Positions 15,357-22,507 of a DNA stretch of 25,017 nucleotides are shown in pieces (positions within the stretch are counted from its first letter, which is position 1; every line of letters starts with the position of its first letter). Position numbers and translations under genes: made by a program. The notes beneath the pieces are model-generated. The model saw only the letters and a program-made list of their open reading frames with translations, was not told the DNA's origin and ran no database searches. The DNA is from Eubacteriales bacterium (GTDB lineage: Bacteria; Bacillota_A; Clostridia; Christensenellales; Aristaeellaceae). The stretch is taken from positions 1-25,017 of the forward strand of contig JARKQO010000305.1 of assembly GCA_029974855.1 (NCBI GenBank). The letters are read 5' to 3'.

Positions 15357-17162
15357 TTACACCTGCTCGCCCTTTTTGGCTTCCTCGTACTGCCGCCGTT
15401 TCTCTTCCATATGTCCGGGGATGGGCACGTCCCACCAGCCGAAGGCTTCCCCGCCGGACTGGGGATACTCCCGGTAGGCGTCCACCTCGATAAGGGCCGG
15501 CTGCTTCAGGCTGAGGGCTTCCTCCAAGGCGGCGGCCACCTGGCCGGGCTGGGAAATCCGCTTGGCATGGATGCCAAAGGCCTGGGCCACCTGGATGAAA
15601 TCGGGGGTGTAGCTTTGGCCGCCCCGCTCCCAATCGTTGCCAAAGGTGCGGGAGGGGCCCAGCACGTCGGTCTGGAGGTCCTTGATGGCCATCCAGCCGC
15701 TGTTGTTCACCAGCAGAACCACCACGGGGATGTCGTATTGGGCCATGGTGGAAAGCTCCTGCATGGCCATCATGAAATCCCCGTCTCCCAGCAGGGCCAC
15801 CACCGGGGACTGGGGACTGGCCAGCTTCGCGCCCATGGCGGCGGGCAGCGCCCAGCCCATGGTGGAATAGCCGCCGGTGGTGAGATGGGTGCCGGGCTTT
15901 TTGAACACGTATTCCTGGAACAGCTGGGCCTGGGTGTTGCCGGAGGAGGTGGTTACGATGGCATCCTCCGGGAGGCATTGTTGCAGCTCCCCGATGAGCT
16001 GGGAGATGGTGATCTTCTCCAGGACCTGGGCCCTTTGCCGGGCCAAGGCCTGGCTCCACCGCTCCCTCAAGGCCAGGATTTCCTTGTGGTAGGCCTCGCG
16101 CTGCCCATTGGCCTTGGGAAAAACGGCGGCATACTCGCCGGTCAGCTGCTCCAGCACCACCGCCACGTCCCCCAGAATCCCCACGTCGCAGGGATAGTTC
16201 TTGCCGATTTCGGAGGGGTCGATGTCCACATGGATCAGCTTGGTCTTGGGGAAGGAGAACCCCACCCCGTCCTTGTAGGAGCAGGTGGTTTCGTCCGCGA
16301 AGCGGGTGCCCAAAGCCAATACCACGTCGGCCTTGCGGGTCAGCTCCAGCCCCACGGGGGTGCCCTTGGAGCCCGTGTGCAACCCGCAGAGGGGATGGTC
16401 CTCCGGGAAGGCGGATTTTCCCGCCATGGTGGTGACCACCGCAGCCCCCCAAAGCTCCGCCAGCTTCACCAGCCGGTCAAAGGCCCTGGAACGGAGCATG
16501 GCACCTCCGGCCAGAATCACCGGCCGCTGGGCCTGGCCCATCAGTTGCACCGCGTCCCGGATGGCTTCCGGCTCCCCTGCGGGCTTGGCCGAGGTTCTGG
16601 CGCAGCCGCTGGGGGGCAGCTCCATGTCCAGGCTGTCCGCCTGGACGTCCATGGGCAAGGCCAGCACCACAGGGCCCGGCCTTCCGGTAAGCATCTGCTG
16701 AAAGGCCCGGCGCATCACCCGGGGCAGCTGGGTCACGTTTTCAATGCGCCAGGCCCGCTTGGCGAGGGGCTCCATGGCCCGGATGAAGTAGGAATCCTGG
16801 TAGCGCTCCAGCTCCTGCAGCACGCCCACGCCCTTCATATGCACGTGGGTGTCCCCGGAAAATTGCAAAAACGCGGAGGAATCCACATAGGCGGTAGCCA
16901 GGCCGATGCAGGTGTTCATGGCCCCCGGGCCGATGGAGGTGAACACGGCCAGGGGCTTGCCGCTGACGCGGTAGTACCCGTCGGCCATGTGGGCCGCGGC
17001 CTGCTCCTGCTTCACCTGGATGTACTTGAGGGCGCCGCTCTCGTCCGCCGTTTTGATGGCATCAAAAAGGCCCAGGATTCCATGTCCGGGAATGCCAAGA
17101 ATATAGGGAACCTTTTCTTCCATGAGGTATTGGATAATGATTTCCCCGCCCGTCCGTTTCAT
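15357..17162 (-). CDS. ThDP-dependent acetolactate-synthase-like enzyme
   Basis: From ATG 17162 (GGGAG at 7 nt; a GTG 6 nt upstream is less well placed) the product has 601 residues with the three-domain layout of the acetolactate synthase/benzoylformate decarboxylase family. The ThDP-activating glutamate is in VKQEQAAAHMADGY (about E53). A central domain follows, and the C-terminal GDGDFMMAMQEL...NNSGW supplies the ThDP/Mg site. The segment GIPGHGILGLFD departs from classical acetolactate synthase and is reminiscent of sugar- or cyclitol-diketone hydrolases such as IolD, though overall it is not IolD. No small regulatory subunit gene adjoins, and it leads a sugar operon, so branched-chain amino acid synthesis is unlikely. 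Carboligation or C-C cleavage of a keto-sugar is the better guess. Confidence 0.88.
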   Translation of the reverse strand: MKRTGGEIIIQYLMEEKVPYILGIPGHGILGLFDAIKTADESGALKYIQVKQEQAAAHMADGYYRVSGKPLAVFTSIGPGAMNTCIGLATAYVDSSAFLQFSGDTHVHMKGVGVLQELERYQDSYFIRAMEPLAKRAWRIENVTQLPRVMRRAFQQMLTGRPGPVVLALPMDVQADSLDMELPPSGCARTSAKPAGEPEAIRDAVQLMGQAQRPVILAGGAMLRSRAFDRLVKLAELWGAAVVTTMAGKSAFPEDHPLCGLHTGSKGTPVGLELTRKADVVLALGTRFADETTCSYKDGVGFSFPKTKLIHVDIDPSEIGKNYPCDVGILGDVAVVLEQLTGEYAAVFPKANGQREAYHKEILALRERWSQALARQRAQVLEKITISQLIGELQQCLPEDAIVTTSSGNTQAQLFQEYVFKKPGTHLTTGGYSTMGWALPAAMGAKLASPQSPVVALLGDGDFMMAMQELSTMAQYDIPVVVLLVNNSGWMAIKDLQTDVLGPSRTFGNDWERGGQSYTPDFIQVAQAFGIHAKRISQPGQVAAALEEALSLKQPALIEVDAYREYPQSGGEAFGWWDVPIPGHMEEKRRQYEEAKKGEQV

Positions 17163-17253
17163 AGCCACACTCCCGCGTCGATGATATTTCAGCCCCTTTG
17201 GAGGGCTTGTGAAGGAACCGCTATGCCATTACACCATCGGTCTGTATACCTGC

Positions 17254-17282
17254 ATGATAATATGGACTTTTCCCCCAGTCAA
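17254..17282 (-). promoter_or_regulatory. Promoter of the ThDP enzyme/dehydrogenase/transketolase operon
   Basis: On the minus strand TTGACT (17282-17277) and TATCAT (17259-17254) are separated by exactly 17 nt, each 5 of 6 bases from consensus. The start point would be near 17247, giving a leader of about 85 nt. The palindrome at 17300-17316 ends 18 bp upstream of the -35 box, a typical activator position. Confidence 0.7.
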
Positions 17283-17299
17283 TGGAAAGCGCGGGTTGG

Positions 17300-17316
17300 G
17301 TTGCGCATGGTGCAAC
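17300..17316. promoter_or_regulatory. Palindromic operator, site 1
   Basis: GTTGCGC-ATG-GTGCAAC is a 17-bp palindrome with one mismatched pair and a 3-bp centre. It matches 16 of 17 positions of site 2, whose centre lies 59 bp away. It lies upstream of the minus-strand promoter and directly before the weaker plus-strand promoter. Palindromes of about this size are typical of IclR-family targets. Confidence 0.65.
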
Positions 17317-17320
17317 GAAT

Positions 17321-17348
17321 TTGCGGATCGTCCACCCGTAGGTATAAT
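17321..17348 (+). promoter_or_regulatory. Possible second plus-strand promoter with perfect -10
   Basis: A perfect TATAAT (17343-17348) lies 16 nt after TTGCGG (17321-17326, only TTG conserved). Its start point would fall inside palindrome site 2, so a protein bound there would block it while possibly helping the stronger promoter downstream. Confidence 0.35.
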
Positions 17349-17350
17349 CG

Positions 17351-17383
17351 GCCTTCCCGTTGCGCATGGCGCAACGGGAAGGC
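17351..17383. promoter_or_regulatory. Extended palindromic operator, site 2
   Basis: The core GTTGCGC-ATG-GCGCAAC (17359-17375) sits inside a perfect 15-bp inverted repeat (arms 17351-17365 and 17369-17383, 3-nt centre). It ends 10 bp before the -35 box of the strong plus-strand promoter. There is no T-run on either side, so operator function is more likely than termination. Confidence 0.7.
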
Positions 17384-17393
17384 GCATATAGCC

Positions 17394-17422
17394 TTGACGC
17401 TGGCCGCCCGGGGCTCTATACT
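17394..17422 (+). promoter_or_regulatory. Strong promoter of the isomerase/IclR/aldehyde dehydrogenase/glycerol kinase operon
   Basis: TTGACG (17394-17399) and TATACT (17417-17422) are separated by 17 nt; each is 5 of 6 bases from consensus. The start point would be near 17429, about 39 nt before the isomerase ATG. ATACT/AGTAT (17418-17422, 17430-17434) form a small inverted repeat over the -10 and start point. Confidence 0.75.
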
Positions 17423-17467
17423 CAAAAAAAGTATGTGCATCATCAGAATATGACGGGAGGCGGAGCC

Positions 17468-18103
17468 ATGAGAGTTGCTGTGGTAAACGAGGTAAGCGCC
17501 TGCGCCAAAAACCCGGACATCCTGTCCGCGTTACAGCTTCCGGGGATCGAGGCTTATAACGCGGGAATGTCCGATCCCGGCGAAGCCCCTGCCCTCACCT
17601 ACATTCACACGGGGCTGATCTCGGCGGTGTTGCTGGCGGCGGACGCCTGCGACCTGGTGGTGGGGGGATGCGGCACCGGCCAGGGTTATTTGAACTCCGT
17701 GATGCAGTACCCCGGGGTGTTTGCGGGGCTTCTCCAGGATCCCCTGGACGCCTGGCTCTTTGGGCAGATCAACGCCGGGAACTGCGTGTCTTTGGCGCTG
17801 AACAAGGGCTACGGATGGGCGGGGAATATCAACCTCCGGCATCTGTTTGAAAAGCTTTTCGCTGACCAGCACGGCCAGGGCTACCCCCCGGAGCGGGCCC
17901 AGAGCCAAAACCAGAGCCGCCAAGCCCTGAAAGGGATATCCGCTTTGACCCACCGGCCTTGGGAGGAGATCCTCCAGGGGATGGACCCGGAGATTCTGGC
18001 GGTGCTGTCCCAGGCGGACCGGCTGAAGGAGGCGCTCCAAAGCCGGGCCCGCAACCGGGCGCTGGCGGAAAGGCTGCTGGCGTTGCTGTTCCCTTCTTCT
18101 TAA
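17468..18103 (+). CDS. RpiB/LacA/LacB-family sugar-phosphate isomerase
   Basis: From ATG 17468 (GGGAGG at 7 nt) the product has 211 residues, longer than classical RpiB (about 150). It keeps the CGTGQG loop with the catalytic cysteine, but the canonical N-terminal Asp-His pair is replaced by Asn-Glu (VVNEVSACAKN). The HNDAN-type motif reads INAGNC. These changes match, from memory, a distinct subfamily common in Clostridia, so the substrate may be something other than ribose 5-phosphate. A C-terminal extension (GQGYPPERAQSQNQSRQ onward) follows the Rossmann core. It presumably interconverts an aldose and ketose phosphate in the pathway. It is the first gene of the plus-strand operon, 19 nt before the IclR gene. 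Confidence 0.85.
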   Translation: MRVAVVNEVSACAKNPDILSALQLPGIEAYNAGMSDPGEAPALTYIHTGLISAVLLAADACDLVVGGCGTGQGYLNSVMQYPGVFAGLLQDPLDAWLFGQINAGNCVSLALNKGYGWAGNINLRHLFEKLFADQHGQGYPPERAQSQNQSRQALKGISALTHRPWEEILQGMDPEILAVLSQADRLKEALQSRARNRALAERLLALLFPSS

Positions 18104-18122
18104 ATAAGGAAAGGAGGTCGCC

Positions 18123-18869
18123 ATGATCCAGTCCCTGTCCCGGGGCCTTGAAATCCTGAGCATTTTGCAACGAAAGAACAGCGCCAGCCTGTCGGAGATC
18201 GCCGTGGAGCTGGGGATCAACAAAAGCTCCGTTTCCCGGCTCATCGGCACCCTGAAGCAGTACGACATGGTGCAGCTGGACCGGGTCACCAAGAAGTACC
18301 GCCTGGGGCTGCGGATGCTCAACCTCAGCGAAGGGGTGAAGCGGAACCTGGAGGTCATTTCCGTGGCGCGGCCTTTCCTGTTCGAGCTTTCGGACGCCTT
18401 GGGGGAATCGGTGCACCTGTGCAGCCTGTCCAACAACCAGGTATACGTGGTGGACCAGATCCGCTCCAACAAAGCCTACACCCTGTCCGCCACGGTGGGC
18501 ATGGTGGAGCCCATCCACTGCTCCTCTGTGGGTAAGTGCATTTTGGCCTTCCGCAGGCCGGAGGTGTTGCCCAAAATGCTGGAGGGCTATGACTTTGTGA
18601 AGTATACGGACCGGACCATCACGGACTACGACAGCTTGATGAAGGAGCTGGAGCGGATTCGCGGCCAGGGGTACGCGGTGGACAATGAGGAAGTGACCCA
18701 GGGGGTATGCTGCCTGGCCGCGCCCATCTACAACTACAGGGGCTCCGTCACCTACAGCTTGGGCATCTCCACCCTGTCGGCCAGAATCACCCCGGCCAAT
18801 ATGGATTTTTATATCAAAAAGCTGGTGTCCGTCAGCGCGGGCATCAGCGCCGCCCTCAAGGCCACCTAA
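18123..18869 (+). CDS. IclR-family transcriptional regulator
   Basis: The 248-residue protein has an N-terminal winged helix-turn-helix (about 1-60; SLSEIAVELGINKSSVSRLIGTL) and a C-terminal IclR effector domain: SVHLCSLSNNQVYVVDQ, HCSSVGKCILAF, GYAVDNEE, GVCCLAAPIYNYRG. IclR effectors are typically small carboxylates or sugar-derived acids. AAAGGAGG at about 6 nt gives a strong start. It is the second gene of the operon and probably controls both divergent promoters through the two palindromes in 17300-17383, as activator, repressor or both; binding is inferred from position only. Confidence 0.95.
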   Translation: MIQSLSRGLEILSILQRKNSASLSEIAVELGINKSSVSRLIGTLKQYDMVQLDRVTKKYRLGLRMLNLSEGVKRNLEVISVARPFLFELSDALGESVHLCSLSNNQVYVVDQIRSNKAYTLSATVGMVEPIHCSSVGKCILAFRRPEVLPKMLEGYDFVKYTDRTITDYDSLMKELERIRGQGYAVDNEEVTQGVCCLAAPIYNYRGSVTYSLGISTLSARITPANMDFYIKKLVSVSAGISAALKAT

Positions 18870-18899
18870 TTAAGCTACAGGCAATCTATGTCTCAAATA

Positions 18900-18914
18900 A
18901 GGGATGAAATCCCT
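18900..18914 (+). other. Small hairpin before the aldehyde dehydrogenase ribosome-binding site
   Basis: AGGGAT-GAA-ATCCCT is a perfect 6-bp stem with a 3-nt loop in the 62-nt gap between the IclR and aldehyde dehydrogenase genes, just before GAAAGG. It is too short and lacks a T-run for termination. It may affect mRNA stability or translation. Confidence 0.3.
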
Positions 18915-18931
18915 GAAAGGATGTGCTATTC

Positions 18932-20434
18932 ATGAAGGTGCTGCACCCATTCATCGGCGGGGAATTTGTCCCCTCCCAGGCAGAGAGGTTTTCCGTTTGC
19001 TACAACCCCAGCACAGGGGAGGGGATTGCCTCGGCCCCGCTGTGCACCGCCCGGGAGGTGGAGGCCGCCATCCGGGCCGCCAAGGAGGCCTACCCGGCCT
19101 GGAGCCGCACCCCGGTGATGAAGCGGGTACAGGTGCTATATAAGCTGCGGGCCCTCATTGAGGAAAACATGGAGGAGCTGACCCGCCTGGTGGCCACGGA
19201 GCATGGCAAAGCCTGGGAGGAGGCCATGGGGGATGTGCTCAAGGCCAAGGAGGGTACGGAGCTGGCCATTTCCGCCCCCTCCCTGCTGATGGGGGAGAGT
19301 CTGATGGACACCTCCACGGGGTTTGATTCCGTCCTGTACCGGGAACCCCTGGGCGTGTTCGCGGGCATTGTTCCCTTCAATTTTCCCGCCATGATCCCCA
19401 TGGGCTGGATGGCCCCGGTGTGCATCGCCTGCGGCAACACCATGGTGCTGAAGGCCGCCACCGCCACCCCCCAGAGCGCCCTCCGCTTTGCCCAGTTGTA
19501 TAAGGAGGCGGGCCTGCCCGATGGGGTGCTGAACGTGGTCACCTGCGCCCGCACCGAAGCGGAAATTTTCCTGAGCCACCCGGACGTGAAGGGGATTACC
19601 TTTGTGGGCTCCACCCAGGTGGGCCTCCACATCTATTCCAGGGCTGCGGCCGCGGGAAAGCGGGTCCAGGCCCTGTGCGAGGCCAAGAACCACGCCTTGG
19701 TCCTGGAGGATGCCCCCCTCGTGCGCACCGCCGCCGGGATCATCAACGCCGCCTTTGGCTGCGCCGGGGAGCGGTGCATGGCGCTGCCCGTGGTGGTGGC
19801 GCAGGAGTCCATCGCGGACGGGCTGGTGAAGGCCTTGGTGGACCAAGCCAAAAAGCTGGTGCTGGGCCCTGCCTATGAAAAAACCACCACCTTGGGGCCT
19901 TTGGTAAACGCGGAGCACCGCCAGTCCGTGGTGGATTGGATTGAAAAGGGCATCCAGGAAGGGGCGCGGCTGGTATTGGACGGCAGAGGCGCCCAGGTGA
20001 AGGGCTTTGAGAAGGGCTTCTACCTGGGGCCCACCATTTTGGACCATGTGAAGCCCGGCATGAGCGTGGGGGACTCCGAAATTTTCGGGCCCGTCCTGTG
20101 CGTGAAGCGGGTAAAGACCTTTGAAGAAGGCCTGGAGCTGATGAACCGCAGCCCCTTTGCCAACGGCTCGGTGATTTACACCCAAAGCGGCTACTATGCC
20201 CGGGAGTTTGCCAACCGCACCCATGGGGGCATGGTGGGCATCAACGTGGGCATCCCCGTGCCGGTGGGCATCTTCCCCTTCGCCGGGCACAAAAACTCCT
20301 TCTTTGGCGATCTCCATTGCCTGGGCAAGGACGCCTACCGCTTCTATACAGAGGAAAAGGTGGTCACCTCCCGGTGGTTTGACGCCGCCGAGGAAAAATC
20401 CACCTCCGTGTCCACCTGGGACGGCACCATTTGA
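18932..20434 (+). CDS. mmsA: CoA-acylating aldehyde dehydrogenase, methylmalonate-semialdehyde dehydrogenase type
   Basis: From ATG 18932 the product has 500 residues (an in-frame GTG at 18923 is only 2 nt from the GAAAGG and is less likely). It shows the ALDH signature PFNFP (about 148-152), the NAD site GSTQVG and catalytic C282 in FGCAGERCMAL. EAKNH stands where other aldehyde dehydrogenases have the general-base Glu region, which is the mark of the MmsA/IolA branch. MmsA/IolA enzymes oxidise malonate or methylmalonate semialdehyde with CoA, yielding acetyl-CoA or propionyl-CoA plus CO2. Here it probably ends one arm of the pathway and could supply the acetyl-CoA used by the BKACE enzyme. 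The operon contains no other inositol-specific gene such as iolB, iolC or iolE. Confidence 0.9.
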   Translation: MKVLHPFIGGEFVPSQAERFSVCYNPSTGEGIASAPLCTAREVEAAIRAAKEAYPAWSRTPVMKRVQVLYKLRALIEENMEELTRLVATEHGKAWEEAMGDVLKAKEGTELAISAPSLLMGESLMDTSTGFDSVLYREPLGVFAGIVPFNFPAMIPMGWMAPVCIACGNTMVLKAATATPQSALRFAQLYKEAGLPDGVLNVVTCARTEAEIFLSHPDVKGITFVGSTQVGLHIYSRAAAAGKRVQALCEAKNHALVLEDAPLVRTAAGIINAAFGCAGERCMALPVVVAQESIADGLVKALVDQAKKLVLGPAYEKTTTLGPLVNAEHRQSVVDWIEKGIQEGARLVLDGRGAQVKGFEKGFYLGPTILDHVKPGMSVGDSEIFGPVLCVKRVKTFEEGLELMNRSPFANGSVIYTQSGYYAREFANRTHGGMVGINVGIPVPVGIFPFAGHKNSFFGDLHCLGKDAYRFYTEEKVVTSRWFDAAEEKSTSVSTWDGTI

Positions 20435-20449
20435 CAGGAGAACGGCGTC

Positions 20450-21943
20450 ATGCAAAAGCGTATTCTTGTGGCATTGGATCAGGGAACTACCTCCAGCCGG
20501 GCCATCGTGTTTGATGAGCATGGGCGCACCTTGGCGTCCCACGCCATGGAGTTCAAGCAGCACTATCCACAGCCCGGCTGGGTGGAGCACGATCCCGACG
20601 ACATTTTGACCACCCAGCTCACCTCTTTGAAAACGACGGTGCAAATGAGCGGCGTAAACCCCCAGGACATCGCGGCCATCGGCATCACCAACCAGCGGGA
20701 AACCACCCTCCTTTGGGAAAAGGACACGGGCCGCTGCGTGCACAACGCCATTGTGTGGCAATGCCGCCGCACCGCGCCTTATGTGCAGCGCCTGGCGGAG
20801 GCGGGCCATGGGGATTTGATCCGGCAGAAAACCGGCCTGGTGCCGGACGCCTATTTCAGCGGCACTAAAATTGCCTGGCTATTGGACACCTTGGGCCTGC
20901 GGGAGCGTGCCAAGAGGGGAGAGCTGTGCTTTGGCACTGTGGACACCTTTTTGGCCTGGCATCTGGTGGAGGGCCGCCCCCACGTGACGGACGCCACCAA
21001 CGCCAGCCGCACCATGCTTTTCAACCTTCGGGACCAGCGCTGGGACCCGGAGCTGCTGGAGCTGTTAAACATTCCCCCAAGCGTGCTGCCCCGGGTGGTG
21101 GACAGCGCCGGGATCATCGGTACGCTGCGGCCCGAAATTCTGGGCTATCCCATCCCCGTGGCCGCCTTGGCCGGGGATCAGCACGCCTCTTTATTCGGGC
21201 AGGCCTGCTTTCAGCCCGGCATGGTGAAAAACACCTACGGCACAGGCTGCTTCATGCTGATGAACACGGGGGAAACCCCTGTGGTGAGCCAAAACGGGCT
21301 GCTGAGCACCGTCGCCTGGAGGCTGGATGGCAAGCCCACCTATGCCCTGGAGGGCAGCGTTTTCATGGGCGGGGCCACCATCCAATGGCTGCGGGACGAG
21401 ATGGGCCTGCTGGAAAGCGCTGCCCAAAGCGAGCAGCTGGCCCAAAGCGTGCCGGATACGGCGGGGGTGTTTTTGGTACCCGCCTTTACGGGCCTGGGGG
21501 CCCCCCATTGGGATATGTACAGCCGGGGCACCATCGTGGGCATGACCCGGGGTACGAGCCGGGCCCACATCGTGCGGGCCGCCCTGGAGGCCATCTGCTA
21601 CCAAAGCTATGACCTGTACGTCGCCATGACCGCGGATTGCGCCTGTACCCCCAGCCACATGCAGGTGGACGGCGGGGCCAGCGGCAACGGGTTCATGATG
21701 CAGTTTCAGGCGGACCTGCTGGGGGTGCCCGTCACCCGCCCCATGGTGCTGGAAACCACGGCCCTGGGGGCCGCGCTGCTGGCGGGGCTGGGGGTGGGCC
21801 TGTACGCCAGCAAGGAAGAAGCGGCCCGGATGGTGAAGCCGGATTTGACCTTCACCCCCAAAATGGGGGCGCGGCAACGGGAACAAGCCCTGTACCAGTG
21901 GCACAGGGCCGTGGAGAGGGCCAAGGGATGGGTGGAGGAGTAG
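20450..21943 (+). CDS. glpK: Glycerol kinase
   Basis: The 497-residue FGGY kinase begins LVALDQGTTSSRAIVFD and aligns closely to GlpK numbering. The glycerol ligands R83/E84 (NQRETT), Y135 and D243 (AGDQHASLFGQ) are all present, so glycerol or a close triol/ketotriose such as dihydroxyacetone is the expected substrate. The loop before AGDQ reads LGYPIPVAAL and lacks the histidine that HPr phosphorylates in enterococcal/bacillar GlpK, so PTS-dependent activation by that route is unlikely. It starts 15 nt after the aldehyde dehydrogenase stop and closes the operon. Its product glycerol 3-phosphate could be oxidised by the GlpA-like flavoprotein of operon A. It ends in TAG. Confidence 0.95.
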   Translation: MQKRILVALDQGTTSSRAIVFDEHGRTLASHAMEFKQHYPQPGWVEHDPDDILTTQLTSLKTTVQMSGVNPQDIAAIGITNQRETTLLWEKDTGRCVHNAIVWQCRRTAPYVQRLAEAGHGDLIRQKTGLVPDAYFSGTKIAWLLDTLGLRERAKRGELCFGTVDTFLAWHLVEGRPHVTDATNASRTMLFNLRDQRWDPELLELLNIPPSVLPRVVDSAGIIGTLRPEILGYPIPVAALAGDQHASLFGQACFQPGMVKNTYGTGCFMLMNTGETPVVSQNGLLSTVAWRLDGKPTYALEGSVFMGGATIQWLRDEMGLLESAAQSEQLAQSVPDTAGVFLVPAFTGLGAPHWDMYSRGTIVGMTRGTSRAHIVRAALEAICYQSYDLYVAMTADCACTPSHMQVDGGASGNGFMMQFQADLLGVPVTRPMVLETTALGAALLAGLGVGLYASKEEAARMVKPDLTFTPKMGARQREQALYQWHRAVERAKGWVEE

Positions 21944-21964
21944 AGGTCGGAAGAGCTTCGGGTT

Positions 21965-22507
21965 TTACTGGGACACAAACTCCGCGCCGCGCTGCTCCAG
22001 CACCGTCAAAGAGGTGAGGGCCAGCCGCAGGTAGGTCATCCCATTTTCCTGGTATTCCTCCAACACGCCCACCACTTCGCACCAGTCATCCACACGGGGC
22101 CATGGGCCGTCCCAGGCTACCTCAAAACCCGCTTCGCCGTCATAGCCGCAGCAGCCGGGGCCGTAGCGGATCACGTAGCAATAGGTGGAATCCTCCCAGG
22201 CGGCCTTCTTGAACAGGCCCTCATACTGGATGGTTTTGCCCAGGTAATCCGGGGTGTTCAGGTAAATGTCGTTGGTTTGGGCGATGAACAGCCGCTCGTT
22301 GATGTAGACCACATCCTCCGCATCTGGGGCGGTTATGGGGGTTTCTTGTGCCGTAGCGCTGTTATCCGGGGCGCTCTGGGGATTGGCAACATCCCAGAGC
22401 GTCCCGCTTTCCGTGGGAACGGAAACGGCTGGCAGTTCGTCGCTTTGGCCCGCGCACCCCGTAAGGACCAGTGCGGACAGCAACAAAAGAATCAACAATG
22501 GCTTCAT
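21965..22507 (-). CDS. Small lipoprotein encoded with a zinc-type ABC importer
   Basis: The 180-residue protein has a lipoprotein signal peptide with lipobox LTGC (C18), a Ser/Thr/Pro-rich linker (about 20-60), then a compact domain. That domain contains GKTIQYEGLFKKAAW, YGPGCCGYDGEAGFEV and WCEVVGVLEEY. The Cys-Cys pair with downstream Gly-Phe-Glu-Val recalls the DUF1980/YcgQ-like (TIGR03943-like) OB-type domain often found beside zinc transporters; this assignment is moderate. It would be anchored outside the membrane and may bind or pass metal. Its ATG overlaps the permease stop as ATGA. It converges with glpK across only 21 nt. Confidence 0.8.
   Translation of the reverse strand: MKPLLILLLLSALVLTGCAGQSDELPAVSVPTESGTLWDVANPQSAPDNSATAQETPITAPDAEDVVYINERLFIAQTNDIYLNTPDYLGKTIQYEGLFKKAAWEDSTYCYVIRYGPGCCGYDGEAGFEVAWDGPWPRVDDWCEVVGVLEEYQENGMTYLRLALTSLTVLEQRGAEFVSQ

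Larger units (their letters stand above)
17163..17467. promoter_or_regulatory. Divergent control region between the two catabolic operons
   Basis: This 305-nt gap has no gene. It holds one minus-strand promoter for the ThDP enzyme operon, one strong and one possible plus-strand promoter for the isomerase operon, and two copies of a 17-bp palindrome placed beside them. The IclR regulator encoded by the second gene of the plus-strand operon is the natural candidate to bind it. Confidence 0.75.

Noticed and set aside
17351..17383. Reading the 15-bp inverted repeat as a Rho-independent terminator
   Set aside because: No T-run on either strand, it lies just upstream of a promoter, and its core is repeated at 17300-17316, all favouring an operator.
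14142..17453. An 1103-codon plus-strand open frame
   Set aside because: It lies antisense to four well-supported genes, has His/Gly/Gln-rich shadow composition and no family motifs. Long antisense frames are expected at this GC content.
12434..20434. myo-Inositol catabolic operon
   Set aside because: An IolG-like dehydrogenase, IolA-like aldehyde dehydrogenase and ThDP enzyme are present, but no iolB, iolC, iolE or iolJ homologue is seen and the ThDP enzyme is not a good IolD match.
19136..20809. A 557-codon minus-strand open frame opposite the aldehyde dehydrogenase and glycerol kinase genes
   Set aside because: Antisense shadow with no recognisable domain. Both sense genes have clear catalytic motifs and ribosome-binding sites.
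21944..21964. Terminator between glpK and the convergent lipoprotein gene
   Set aside because: Only a 4-bp GAAG/CTTC pairing with a 2-nt gap before TTTT, too weak to call; the convergent transcripts may overlap.
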